DNA from: Chiridota heheva
Taxonomy: Eukaryota > Echinodermata > Holothuroidea > Apodida > Chiridotidae
Assembly (NCBI GenBank): GCA_020152595.1
Contig: JAIGNY010004306.1
Location: 1 to 64,000 of the forward strand
DNA: 64,000 bases
Direction of reading: 5' to 3'
Shown: positions 33,687 to 44,344 of the stretch, in pieces
How the letters are laid out: every line of letters starts with the position of its first letter
Position numbering within the stretch: the first letter of the stretch is position 1
Position numbers and translations under genes: made by a program
Notes under the pieces: generated by a model
What the model was told of the DNA's origin: nothing
What the model saw: the letters and a program-made list of their open reading frames with translations, nothing else
Database searches by the model: none

Positions 33687-34080
33687 GAGCGACCACCCTC
33701 CTCAACACCAAAACCCTAGCCAAACAGGTATTGACGTTACTGTCACCACCCACCGTTCCCTAAACTACAGCAAAGGTGTGGTCAGATCCAGGGACCTGGC
33801 CTACCTAAATGATGAAGACCTCTTAAATGATTTTACAAGCCAAAACGTCACAGAAGCCCGTCGTCTCGTCCTCAAGAAAAACGGTGCCCGAAACACCCAC
33901 AAACACCATTTTCCTGACATTTTCTACACCAACTCTCCCCTCCCACATCACAGCAGGCTACTTAAGAATTCCAGTCACTCCTTTTATCCCAAACCCCCTC
34001 TGTTGCCATCAGTGCCAAAAGGTATCGCCAGCTGCAGCCAAGCATCCTTCAGTGTTCAGGGTTACTATTCCTGATATTTT
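33687..34080 (+). pseudogene. LINE ORF1 fragment in unit 3 (longest)
   Basis: It lacks the small deletion of units 1 and 2 and reads on through ITAGYLRIPVTPFIPNPLCC and HQCQK, the start of the first zinc knuckle, before diverging at about 34,020. This shows how the fragment was cut from a longer ORF1. Confidence 0.65.
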
Positions 34081-34083
34081 AAG

Positions 34084-34300
34084 ATGCTGACAGAGAATTC
34101 TTATTTGAAGAAGAATATACACAGAAAGAGTGGGCATTGGATGCCTTGTGTGGAACATTTGATTTAGACATAAATCTCATGAAGCACCCGTCCATACAGA
34201 GACAGGTGCGTGAAATGGATAAGTGTGTAGATAAAACCTACAAGGTGATGGTGATGACAAATTCACCAGTATGGCCACCCAAACCCCTGTCGTCGAATTA
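34084..34300 (+). other. Coding-like fragment, unrecognised
   Basis: A frame from about 34,084 reads DADREFLFEEEYTQKEWALD then ALCGTFDLDINLMKHPSIQR and continues to a stop near 34,302. Its amino-acid composition looks protein-like, but it has no start, no known domain and no splice partners that I can prove. Confidence 0.3.
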
Positions 34301-34369
34301 ATCGGCCCAAGTGCCTGTCCATCAAAAGTGGCACTACAGATGGACAGAATCAAGGAATATACAAAAACC

Positions 34370-35102
34370 CTTCATTGTCATTTAATCTCAACATCGTGTA
34401 ACATTTTTGCTTTACTCGCTAGGGCTTTCACTGTGAAAACCTTGCATACTATGATACCTCGCTGTAACATTTAATAATGCACACACACCATCACCCCGAA
34501 AGTTCTGATTATACTGTACCAGTCCTCTCGAAGAAAATAGGTGCCATCTTTGCGAAACACACAGAATTTCAGCTATGTTAAAACCTTTTCCTGTTTGTTT
34601 ATTATGCAATATTTTTTCTTTCTTGAAAAATTTATTTGACTCAATATTTACATGTAAATGTACTGATTGTCACGATTAATGTATTTTTACAATGTGTGTT
34701 TTGGTCCATTTAACAGCTTGTAAATCTGGCCTTGATTAAGTAGGAATTAAAGCCTTAGATTATGGCCTATTGTTAGTTTCACTGTTTAACTGCAGCACAT
34801 TCGCGGTGCATTTCACAATTACTCAGATTTCGGCGAAATAAAAGTGCAAAATATCCCCATTCATAGGTAATTACAGCGCACTTGTGATTGATTCTCGCAT
34901 TTAAAAAGGATTATTCTAATCGGGTTTACAGTTTGTAAGTCATTGAATTGAATAGTCAGCCGAATGTGTGTGATTTGAATTATGAATGATATTGATTTTC
35001 AACGGCAAGACCAGACTATGAAAAACAATCACTCCCAAAAAGCATTTAGTAAACGCTTACAAGGATTTGGGAGCATGTACATGCTAAACGGTCACAGCTC
35101 TA
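34370..35102 (-). mobile_element. Truncated hAT-like non-autonomous element (inverted copy of 44,345-45,382)
   Basis: Reverse-complement similarity to 44,345-45,070 runs from about 34,370 to the terminus CACAGCTCTA at 35,102. Shared blocks include the TTTATTATGCAATATTTTTT word and GATTTTCAACGGCAAGAC. The other terminus is missing. The frame at 34,982-35,257 crosses its edge and is not a gene. Confidence 0.75.
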
Positions 35103-35115
35103 GCCCATCAACTGG

Positions 35116-35575
35116 ACCCCAAGAGGGAGAAGAAGCGCCACCCCATGATGTCGCTGAGGTACCTATAGGCTTTAGAAAAGTATTTACGGGCCCATGTGAT
35201 TTTTTTCTTTCTTTTTCCTACGGATATTCAAAAAATACATTAATTGATGTACAATGACCCCAAGTTCATTTCAGTGGAGTAATTGCAATAAGATTTATTA
35301 AGCACAAGCATAAGCAAGGAGCACTCCTCATCATTCTTTGAACATTTCCTCATCATTCTTCGAACATTTCCTCATCATTCTTCGGATATTTCCTCATCAT
35401 TCTTTGGACATTTCCTCATCATTCTTTAGACAACTGTAAGTAAACTCTTTTTTATTGTAAACGCCTCATTATCTGGACCCAAGAGGGAGAAGAAGCGCCA
35501 CCCCACGATGTCGCTGAAGTACCTTTAGGCTTTAGGAAATTTTAGAGTATTTAAGGGCCCATGAGTTTGTTTTTT
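35116..35575 (+). repeat. Locally duplicated 90-100-bp segment
   Basis: The block 35,116-35,205, containing AAGAGGGAGAAGAAGCGCCA and GATGTCGCTGA, recurs at 35,472-35,575 with a few changes. Between the copies lies the 22-bp minisatellite. Confidence 0.85.
35327..35434 (+). repeat. 22-bp minisatellite, 5 copies
   Basis: CTCATCATTCTTCGAACATTTC and variants in tandem. Confidence 0.9.
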
Positions 35576-36438
35576 AAGTAATGTTAAGTAAATTTATAAG
35601 TGCTTGTTGAAGATGTATGTATTAATGATAATTAGTGACCCCCACATATTCTTGTAAATTTGATTTTTTTCGATTTGTATGTCAACTTGTTTTCATGCAC
35701 CTATATCCTCATTATAGAAATCCCATAATCCACCTGGTCGGGGCAGTCAATCCTAATCTCCAACTCTATAACGAGCCGCTCCCTTAATTTGAGACCACAG
35801 AAGTCAAGGGCCGGTACAACCATTATATATATATACATACTAGGCTGCGGAATGGCCCATATACAGTAGTAACTGGGGGGTAAGACTCCTCCATAAAAGT
35901 TGGGGTGTGATTGACCAATAGCAATTCAAGACAAATTTATTTATCAGGGTACAATAGTTAAATATCATGGGGAGTGGAATAAACATATTATGGGATGGAC
36001 TGGTGATGTGCTTAAATTTTTATTTTAACAACCAGGAGATTGATTTTTGGGCTGGTAGCAACAGGACAAAAAGTTAACTTAAAGAGTCTTAATTTTAATG
36101 ATCTAATTTTACAGTTTGAGTTTTCTTTTAAATATTTTTGAGTTCACCTTTATTGGTTGAATAAACTGATTTGTAGGAGAGATTTGACTCTACAAGAGAG
36201 CAATATGGTATTCTAGCATTACATTGTACAAGAATACTTGCCGGAAACACGAATCGTCTTTTCTTTCAAATAAATGTCATAATACATCTGAACTTATTTG
36301 AATTGACGCCAAGGAGAACTTTGGAGGAAAGAAGAGATTGCAGCAGTCCAGTCCTTTAATTTAATTCATTTTGCGGAGCCCAACACTATTCAATAACGTT
36401 TAATACATATTCGATTTAATTTGTTTTTGATAATTTTG
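35576..36438. other. Stretch without recognised features
   Basis: AT-rich DNA with a short TA run near 35,826. No coding or structural signal is seen except that its right edge grades into an LTR remnant. Confidence 0.4.
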
Positions 36439-36513
36439 TTATTAAAGTGTAATATTCCATGTAGCTCCCCACCCTAGCCTCCATCCTGACAATGTGGAGT
36501 TAAAGGGACTACA
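36439..36513 (+). repeat. 3' end of a divergent LTR of the 37/38-bp PBS-repeat family
   Basis: The last 75 bp, from TTATTAAAGTGTAATATTCC to GGGACTACA, match the end of the LTRs at 5,207-5,281 and 8,368-8,442. Upstream similarity is lost, so this LTR is truncated or belongs to another subfamily. Confidence 0.85.
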
Positions 36514-37370
36514 TTTGGTGTCAGAAGTGGTTCATTTGTAGAGTGATTACATTTGGTGTCAGAAGTGGTTCATTTGTAAAGTGATTACATTTGGTGCCAG
36601 AAGTGGTTCATCTGTAGAGTGATTACATTTGGTGTCAGAAGTGGTTCATTTGTAAAGCGATTACATTTGGTATCAGAAGTGGTTCATTTGTAAAGTGATT
36701 ACATTTGGTGTCAGAAGTGGTTCATTTGTAAAGTGATTACATTTGGTGTCAGAAGTGGTTCATTTGTAAAGTGATTACATTTGGTGTCAGAAGTGGTTCA
36801 TTTGTAAAGTGATTACATTTGGTGTCAGAAGTGGTTCATTTGTAAAGCGATTACATTTGGTGTCAGAAGTGGTTCATTTGTAAAGTGATTACATTTGGTG
36901 TCAGAAGTGGTTCATCTGTAGAGTGATTACATTTGGTGTCAGAAGTGGTTCATCTGTAGAGTGATTACATTTGGTGTCAGAAGTGGTTCATTTGTAAAGT
37001 GATTACATTTGGTGTCAGAAGTGGTTCATTTGTAAAGTGATTACATTTGGTGTCAGAAGTGGTTCATTTGTTAAGCGATTACATTTGGTGTCAGAAGTGG
37101 TTCATTTGTAAAGTGATTACATTTGGTGTCAGAAGTGGTTCATTTGTAAAGTGATTACATTTGGTGTCAGAAGTGGTTCATTTGTAAAGTGATTACATTT
37201 GGTGTCAGAAGTGGTTCATTTGTAAAGTGATTACATTTGGTGTCAGAAGTGGTTCATTTGTAAAGCGATTACATTTGGTGTCAGAAGTGGTTCATTTGTA
37301 AAGTGATTACATTTGGTGTCAGAAGTGGTTCATTTGTAAAGTGATTACATTTGGTGTCACAATTTTTCAT
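36514..37370 (+). repeat. Tandem primer-binding-site array, about 22 copies of 38 bp
   Basis: Directly after the LTR end, TTTGGTGTCAGAAGTGG followed by TTCATTTGTAAAGTGATTACA repeats about 22 times. A last degraded copy ends near 37,370. Variation is limited to a few positions (TGTC/TGCC/TATC, GTAAAG/GTAGAG, GTGATT/GCGATT). Each unit carries the full tRNA-Leu-type PBS word TGGTGTCAGAAGTGG or a close variant, always preceded by ACA. Confidence 0.92.
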
Positions 37371-38255
37371 TTGTACAATGAACAAATGTTTCTTTTTTAT
37401 CGGGGATGTGGCAAACTGTAAAGGGCTTACAGTTGGTGTCCGAGGTGATTCTATGGCAGAAGTAATGCTTTTGTAATAAATAACATTGTGAAAATGACTT
37501 AAGCTGTATCAGCCCCATTGTGAACTCAGTGCTGTGGGAAGTGCGGACCACCCCTTGGCGTTTATCTTATCAGTGGCCTTATAGGCGCCCACAGTACTAG
37601 CCATGATGACGGGGTAGTTACTTTGAACAGTTTGAATTGACTTGAACTTGATCCAACACATTTCTGTTTCCCCTGGTGTGGATGCTGGACCATGTTGGTT
37701 TCCAACCAATCCCTGCTTGCTGTTGTCGTGCCATGTGTGTCAGATGTTCGTTTGCTGGAGAGGACGGCTTCCTGCCCTGGTTGTACCAATTTCAGAGACT
37801 GATTTTGTTCAGAAGGGTCCCTTGCATGCATGGACTATAAGTTACTTTTTACAAATTAGACAATATGTGTAATTTGTTTGTTTGTTTTATTTTTCTGAGT
37901 TGGTGATATTGCCTTATTTTACCCCATGTCCCACCTGCTAACAGCCTGTAGGTTACTTTCTTTATATTTTAGCAAATTATTGCTATCTGATTCATTGATG
38001 TATTTTGGAGCCTTGTTTAAATTATGGGGCTTTTTTGTATTCATGCAGTGTGATTGTTTGTCGCACAAGTCTATCTGCATTTACACAATTTGTTAGTGTA
38101 TGTATATGTATGTATTAACGATTTACTCCCAATCAGAAAATCAGCTAGAATCCATTACGAACCTTATACTCAAGCTGGCTGGAACTGATCTCAACACTAA
38201 TGCTTGGTTAAACGTGTATGAGAAAGGCAAATGAAGAACTGCAATTCAGAAACAA
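37371..38255 (+). mobile_element. Internal relic of a second non-autonomous LTR element
   Basis: Block 37,519-37,605 matches 5,567-5,655, and TTGTATTCATGCAGTGTGAT near 38,035 matches the sequence near 6,100. Order and orientation agree with the element at 4,771-8,442. No 3' LTR follows, so it is 3'-truncated. Open frames at 37,357-37,872 are not genes. Confidence 0.7.
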
Positions 38256-38263
38256 AAGAAATG

Positions 38264-38333
38264 TTTAATCTTGGAGCTGGATCGAGCCCACAAGCTCATG
38301 AATAGAAGACACAACCACTGAACCACTTTGCTC
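38264..38333 (-). ncRNA. tRNA-derived SINE head
   Basis: On the minus strand GGGAGCAAAGTGGTTCAGTGG gives a box A-like GTGGTTCAGTGG, and GGGCTCGATCCAG gives a box B-like element about 35 nt later. The ends GGAGC/GCTCC can pair. This is the pattern of an RNA polymerase III tRNA-like SINE, not a functional tRNA. Confidence 0.5.
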
Positions 38334-38761
38334 CCTAATTTTGCTTCATTGTTTTGGTGTTTAGATTGTAATATACAAGTACAGCTGTCATTTGAGTGGG
38401 CATTTTATAAGGGGCATGACTCCATGAGCATTATCCAAACCCTTTTTATCGCGGTCAGATGGGCAAGTGATGAAGGGCTGGGTCAGGTAAAAAAATTGGG
38501 AGGGCTGGGTCAGGTAAAAAAATTGGGACCCAGGTACCCATCACCACTGTCCCAAAAAATATTAACAATTTGTAAATTTAGTGTTAGGCCTTATACACTT
38601 TAAAAGTACATTCTGTATAGTGAAATTGTGAAAACTACCAAAAATTTCATAACTGAATACCTTGCAAATCCGATTATATATTCACTTCTTAAAATTCAGT
38701 CACTCCCGTGATCAGAATATCGGTTATGATATCGGTTATGTATTCATGCAGTCCCTATCTT

Positions 38762-40705
38762 TTTGAAAACATTTAAAATTAAATTAAAACAAATTTTTGG
38801 CTCTCATATTTTTTTATCAGATATTGGCTTGAAACCAACAGAAGATTATCACGTTCCAAGTGAGGTCATGCGAAGACCGTCAGTTAGTGGCAAAGTTGAT
38901 TGTCCTGGCACAAGTAGAGGTACACTACCAAATGCAGTGACCATTGGCCCTCTGACCACAGACAAGAGTGGTACACTACCAAGTACAGTGACCATTAACC
39001 CTCTGACCACAGACGAGAGTGTTCAAGATGTGTCATCCCCTTCTGCTTCAAAGAGAAAGTTAGAACACTTTTAAATGGAAACATCATCACCCCAAGAAAG
39101 TGGAAACCGTTTCATATTCTTTCATGAGAATTCTTTATCTGAGGTAATAAAGTTTCTGTGCTGTCCAGAATGTGGGACAAGTGGTGTTAGTTATAAACTT
39201 CAGACCAGGTATGGACTTTCACATTATTGTATTGCATTGTGCAGCGTGCAACTCTGATATTATGTCTACCACAACATCTCCAAGCGCAGGATCTCATAAG
39301 CACTTAGACAATCATAAACAGTAGGATGGTAACAACCATGAGGAACATTGGTCGTGGCCATTCAGGATTACAGGAGTTTTGTCGCTCGCTCAACATTCAA
39401 AGCATGGGCAGTGATACCTATTCTAAACATGCAAAGCATTTACAGAAAACTTTAAACTTTACAATATGTGTGCATCAAAATAACAATTTCATTGACAGTA
39501 AGAGCAGCATATGAAGATCTTCATCTAGAGTTCAAAGACAAAGACGTTATTGATATTGCTGTCACGTATGATGGCACATGGCAGAAAAGAGGCCATACAT
39601 CCCATCATGGGGTCTTTTTAGTTGTAAATCTGATGACAGGGTTTATTATTGATTTTATTGTGCTGAGTAACTACTGTAATGAATACAGCTTTGCTAAATC
39701 TCCACTCGGGAAAGATTCAGCAGAATTTCATGTGTGGTATGAAGGACATGCTAGTGACTGCTATGCTAACAATAATGGATCTGTTAGTTCTATGGAAGCC
39801 GCAGGAGCAGTTATTCTGTGGAAAAGAAGTATTGATAAGCATAGGATGAGGTACACAACCGTGTTGAGTGATGGTGACACCAAAACTGAATCCCATCTCA
39901 ATGATACCAAAGTCTATGCTGACACAGAGATCACAAAAGAAGAATGTGTGAACCGCGTCAGCAAAAGGATGTATGCTGCCCTGAAAACCTTCGTTGACAC
40001 AAGTCGAGCTCTGAAGCTACCTGCCTTTGGAAGGGGGAAACTCACTCAGGTGCAGATGAAAAGGTAGTCCTCCCATTACAGGAATGCAATAGTTTACCAC
40101 AACAACATTCCTGATATGCAGGGGCCATCTGGGCAATACTCACACATAGCATGAGTACAGACGACAAGCACACTCGTTGTCCAGACGGACCCGACTCCTG
40201 GGGCTTCTAAAACAAAGCTCTTGCCAAAAATGAAAGCAAAGTAGCCCCTAAATCACATCAACCATTGCCTAGTGACATAGCTGAAAGATTTTTGCCTGTA
40301 TTTCATAGAATGAGCCAAGAAAGCGTTTTGAAGAGATGTCTTAGAAAGAAAACACAGAATGTGAATGAGAGCGTTAATTCGGTAATCTGGAAGAGATGTC
40401 CAAAGACAATATTGTGTCCAGACCTGTCATTAAAGTAGCTGTGAAACTTGAAATTCAAGAATTAAATGAAGAAGCCAAATCATTGCTCAGGGTCATGGCA
40501 AAACTGGACTTGGATCTTGGTAAACAGACGCTAACTATGACCGAAAGAAAGGACAGAAAGCGCATTCATGCAGCAGAAAAAGAGTCAACAGAAAAGTTAA
40601 AGAAAAGAAGAAAAGGACAGAAAATCAAAGCAGCACATGATGCAGAAACATTTCTTAAAAAGAAGGGGTTGCAATTTGCACAAGGAGAGTTTTATGATGA
40701 CTAGA
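38762..40705 (+). pseudogene. Mutator-like transposase remnant
   Basis: The central frame (39,468-40,067) contains AVTYDGTWQKRGHTSHHGV, a GHASDCYANNNGS-like stretch, RYTTVLSDGDTK and KEECVNRVSKRM. These match the DGTWxKRG...DGDSK...VxKRM pattern of the Mutator-like transposase domain common in animal genomes. The catalytic Asp of DGTW and of DGD are visible. Upstream are CCPECG with a second Cys pair (about 39,160-39,245) and NIGRGHSGLQEFC. Downstream, separated by frameshifts, come LKRCLRKKTQNVNESVNSV and a Lys-rich tail (40,396-40,704). Stops and frame changes at about 39,074, 39,257, 39,500 and 40,067 make it inactive. No terminal inverted repeats were identified. Confidence 0.75.
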
Positions 40706-41600
40706 ATCAGTTACTGGACACATTGTGGTGGCTACTCATTTATGTTTGCGATTAAAACTCGCAAACATATTTTAACCATATTTAAAGTTTTTCTCATAAT
40801 TCACTTTTTGACATTTGGGATACGATTATCTCAGCTCAGGTTTTTTTAATTAAGTCTATAATTTGGCATTTATATTGATATGTAATTGCTTCAGGGACTG
40901 TTCGACAGAAAGTGTTACTCAAAATATTTGCATGAATGAATCAAAATTTGCATAATCAAGGTAGTATCCAACAAACAAGAATTAAGTAGAAACAAACACT
41001 GCTGTTATATTTCTAATTCAGAAGTCTGTAGAGCATCCAGTAAGCTTTCATATGATGTATTACTTTATGTTATGCTATGTTGCAAGAGCAAGCAATTGTT
41101 TCCCCAAATTACCTAATTAAATATGCAAATATGCTAATTAATTAAGCCTGAATAAATTGAGCTGACTGAACTGTGTTTTTTCCTAAAGGTTTCATCGTTA
41201 CGATATATGATATATCCTTATGTGCAAGAAATGACAACCTGATTGTGAAGTTAGAGGAACAAAGTTCTCAGAAGAAAAAAAGGATTTGAAATAAACTTTG
41301 CGTGCTTAGAAATCCATCAGTTTCAAGTTGTTGTATATGCCCTTTGAATAAGGAATGGAGAAGCATAAAATAAACAAACTTGCAGGTACACAATACACTA
41401 ACAGTGCAGGTCTATGTTTTGGTTGCACAATGCCAAAACTTGGTCAGCATTCTCTTTATTGCTTATACCAAGCCATCCACTGCCTTGAAATACTTGTGGG
41501 TCACTGTAGGTATGGTAGTGCACATTTTATCCCAAGCAGGATTTGAATGTTCACCCTACTAAATTGTTTTTAAATTTTTTCTCTTTCTTATGAATGAATG
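40706..41600. other. Stretch without recognised features
   Basis: AT-rich. Short open frames at 41,355-41,562 have no motif. Confidence 0.4.
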
Positions 41601-41611
41601 CTTACAAAAAA

Positions 41612-41935
41612 ACCCATGAGAATATTCCTTTAAAACCATAGGAATTTTCCTTAAAAAACATGGGAATATTCCTTTAAAACCATAGGAATATTCCTTTAAA
41701 ACCATAGGAATATTCCTTAAAAACATAGGAATATTCCTTTAAAAAAATGGGAATATTTCTTTAAAAAACATGGTAATATTCCTTTAAAAAACATGGGAAT
41801 ATTTCTTTATAAAAAAAGGGGAATATTCCTTTAAAAAACATGGGAATATTCCTTTAAAAAACATGGATAATATTCCTTTAAAAAACATGGGAATATTTCT
41901 TTAAAAAACATGGGAATATTCCTTTAAAAAAGTTC
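41612..41935 (+). repeat. 21-23-bp minisatellite, about 14 copies
   Basis: Tandem variants of GGGAATATTCCTTTAAAAAA with CAT or CATA linkers. Each unit carries the palindrome GGAATATTCC. Confidence 0.93.
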
Positions 41936-42299
41936 ATATGATTTTGCATTTAAAAACATATACTGGTTATAAATATTCCTCTAAAGCTAGAAGTATTCCA
42001 GTTTGATGTTGATAAAGTGACCCCAACCAATTAAGGGAAAAAGGGTAGGATATTTCATATACACTTCTGTTAGCAAGTTGATTAAAAAGAAAAGGAGGGG
42101 GTTGAGTAATACTTATTCTTGCAACTGCATTTGAAAGTCGCATGTTGAGCTTCATAGTTAATTTGAGCTCATTCATCTGCGTTTTATGCCTACAAGTTTC
42201 TTTGTTATCAACGTCTTGGCTTCCAAGGAAAATACCAATGGTGAAAGAACAAGGTCTACAATGCACTACATATCAATAACACAGGTTATTACTGATAAA

Positions 42300-42480
42300 C
42301 AGTTAAACTATTTAATAGAAACATGGGATTGCTTAAGTAAAAACATTGAGTTAAGGTTAAACTATTTAATAGAAACATGGAATTGCGGTAAAAACATTGA
42401 GTTAAGGTTAAACTATTTAATAGAAACATGGAATTAAAAAAGTATGCAAGTAAAAACATTGAGTTAAGGGCTATTTAATC
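42300..42480 (+). repeat. About 50-bp tandem repeat, 3-4 copies
   Basis: TAAACTATTTAATAGAAACA plus ATTGAGTTAAGG segments repeat with indels. An A-run follows at 42,548-42,567. Confidence 0.8.
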
Positions 42481-42569
42481 ATGGAATTGATTTGAGTTAA
42501 TTTTAATGTTGGGGTTTAAAGATCCTTCATAGTTATGGCAAAATAAAATTAAAAAAAAAAAAAAAAGTA

Positions 42570-43050
42570 TGCAATGACGTGAGCTTTATATCAATAACTG
42601 ATTTGCGATTTTAATGTTGTGGCGTGTGTATCCTTCATTGTTGCAAAACATGTATCCGGTTTACAGGTATATAATTCATGGAAAGCATGTTTGGCATAGA
42701 TACAACTGAAAGTGACACATTCACTTCCTTACCAATGTTACATACATGATAACATTTGGTCAGGCACCTTCTGATAGCAAATAATTACTGCTGGAAACAT
42801 TCAAATAAAAAAAATAAGGAAAAACATAAAGAAAAAAAAAAAATTGCCATCCTGGTCTGGAGCCTGGATAGCTTAGTAACACATGAGCAAGAGATTTTTT
42901 ATACTTATGAAATATACAGAAAAAAAAAACTAGTTTGTTCATTGCGATATGACAACCCAATTCTGAGGAAGATCACTATTTTGTTGGAGGCTTATACAGT
43001 CTAGAGCATTTACATGAAGATTCCCACAGCTAATTGATTAACCAGTTGTG
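42570..43050. other. Stretch without recognised features
   Basis: Contains A-runs near 42,830 and 42,920. The overlapping frames 42,756-43,004 are A-rich chance frames. Confidence 0.4.
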
Positions 43051-43061
43051 GAGCACTGATT

Positions 43062-43138
43062 AAAGACCCGCTGGGGATCAAACCCTGGATGCTAGAGTGG
43101 ACAGCTAAAGGTTTGATCACTCCACCATGGAGGTCTCT
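43062..43138 (-). ncRNA. tRNA-derived SINE head
   Basis: On the minus strand GACCTCCATGGTGGAGTG includes a box A-like GGTGGAGTGAT, and AGGGTTTGATCCCC is a box B-like T-arm. The start GACCTCC and end AGCGGGTC can form an acceptor-like stem with about six pairs. The anticodon arm is degenerate, so this is SINE-like rather than a tRNA gene. Confidence 0.5.
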
Positions 43139-43401
43139 TGTTAGACAATATTTTCATATTGATCTCCTGTTTACATTCGAGAGCAGTTTACTACTTAATT
43201 AATCTAATTAATTTTCCTATTTACATTCAATGGCAATTTACTATTTAATCTGTTATCCAATCACTTTTGTAAATTGACAACTGCTTTGTTGAAAATATTG
43301 CACTTTTCATACCACAAAAGCAAGAGTATAGACCACAATGCCTGCCAAATTCAACCCAACAATAAAACTTGGGCATTGCAGCCTCTATACAATCACCTAT
43401 C

Positions 43402-43755
43402 TTACATCATACCTTCCTCTGTTGAAGGAACATAATCGTTTGATTCCTGATGTTCAACTATTCCCTTCTTTGGCATCCGTAGCAACAGCATCTTTGTAAA
43501 CCCTGTCTCATTGGTCCTCTCTTCTTTCCCTTTCAAACAAGAAATAACGCTTACCATGAATCTGATTGGACATTTTAATTGACCTGCCTTGACCTCTGGA
43601 TGTAAAATGGGTATGATCCTGCTTTGTTTTCGCAACAGTTGATCTCGAGCAAACTCCGTCTCCAGTGAAAAGTAGAGTGTGTGCATGAAACTTGGAGAAA
43701 TGATGAGAATTGTGCGATGACTCTTCTTCATGGCCTCAAGCATTGCCTCCGCCAG
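43402..43755 (-). CDS. Terminal exon encoding the C-terminal half of a TIR domain
   Basis: TIR domains mediate innate-immune signalling (Toll-like receptors, MyD88, SARM) or have NADase activity. After a splice-acceptor-like CAACTCTCAG at about 43,756-43,765, the minus-strand exon reads LEAMKKSHRTILIISPSFM (the TIR box 2-side beta strand and helix). It continues with ETEFARDQLLRKQSRIIPIL and a GFTKMLLLRMP end, stopping at 43,402. About 115 residues are visible, the second half of a normal 140-150-residue TIR. The N-terminal half must be in an upstream exon to the right, which I could not find. The frame is clean, so this is likely a host gene. Which TIR family it belongs to is open. Confidence 0.68.
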   Translation of the reverse strand: MAEAMLEAMKKSHRTILIISPSFMHTLYFSLETEFARDQLLRKQSRIIPILHPEVKAGQLKCPIRFMVSVISCLKGKEERTNETGFTKMLLLRMPKKGIVEHQESNDYVPSTEEGMM

Positions 43756-43765
43756 ATCTGAGAGT

Positions 43766-43982
43766 TGAAAGATATCAAACCAAAATCATATTTGATTCCC
43801 AAGTCTATCTCCTCTCACTCTACTATTTCTAACCACCTCTTCTTACTAGTGATATCCCACATATTTGCTGAGTTAAATATATGAGGAAAGCTCATTACAT
43901 TTCTAAGTAACAGCTGATCAAATTTTCTAAATTAAAGGATACATGCACAACAGTTTTCCCCAACGTTGCTTTACCAACAAAC
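43766..43982. other. Intron-like DNA upstream of the TIR exon
   Basis: No features recognised. Confidence 0.35.
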
Positions 43983-43986
43983 TTAA

Positions 43987-44214
43987 AGGAGTACTTGACT
44001 GAAAACCTTGTTTTTGTGAATTTCACAGATATATCATCCAAAAAATATCGATAAACTCTATGCCTCCTTAACCCACAAATGACATGAGGGCAAAGGTCAC
44101 TTGAATATTCATATTAACCAGAAATTGCTATACTGTTGCGTGCTAGATAAGCATTTGATTTTTTTGCGGGGAACACCCTAAAAATATGGCCTGACTTATC
44201 GGTCGAGCGCTCCT
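43987..44214. mobile_element. MITE with TTAA target site (piggyBac-type)
   Basis: TTAA lies at 43,983-43,986 and 44,215-44,218. The ends AGGAGTACTTGAC and (reverse complement) AGGAGCGCTCGAC are imperfect inverted repeats. Internal 228 bp is non-coding. The TTAA duplication points to piggyBac-like mobilisation. Confidence 0.65.
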
Positions 44215-44344
44215 TTAAGTAACTCCCCTATGAAAGTCAAATAACCTACTATGATAACCTACACTTCTGAAATAAGTTAAAGTAGCACATCTCATTGTAG
44301 AATGAATGCCAAAAATTCCTGATTAAATAACTGGCCACATGTAG

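Larger units (their letters stand above)
30361..34020 (+). repeat. 1.22-kb unit, three tandem copies
   Basis: Units begin AGAAATGAGTGG at about 30,361, 31,578 and 32,797 (period 1,217-1,219 bp) and are nearly identical. The third is the most divergent and ends near 34,020. Each contains a non-coding 5' part, an A-run, the sequence GTGCCAGTACTTG, and a fragment of a LINE ORF1. The small conserved 68-codon frames inside have no recognisable motif. Confidence 0.93.

Noticed and set aside
35826..35845. Short TA runs (also near 5,878 and 7,330) as promoters
   Set aside because: Simple-sequence tracts without other promoter context.
36514..37370. Regular 38-bp direct repeats that look like a CRISPR array
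   Set aside because: Units are contiguous without unique spacers, follow an LTR end and carry a PBS; the DNA is eukaryotic.
43062..43138. A genuine tRNA gene
   Set aside because: Box A and B and a partial acceptor stem exist, but the anticodon arm and T-stem are degenerate; SINE-like.
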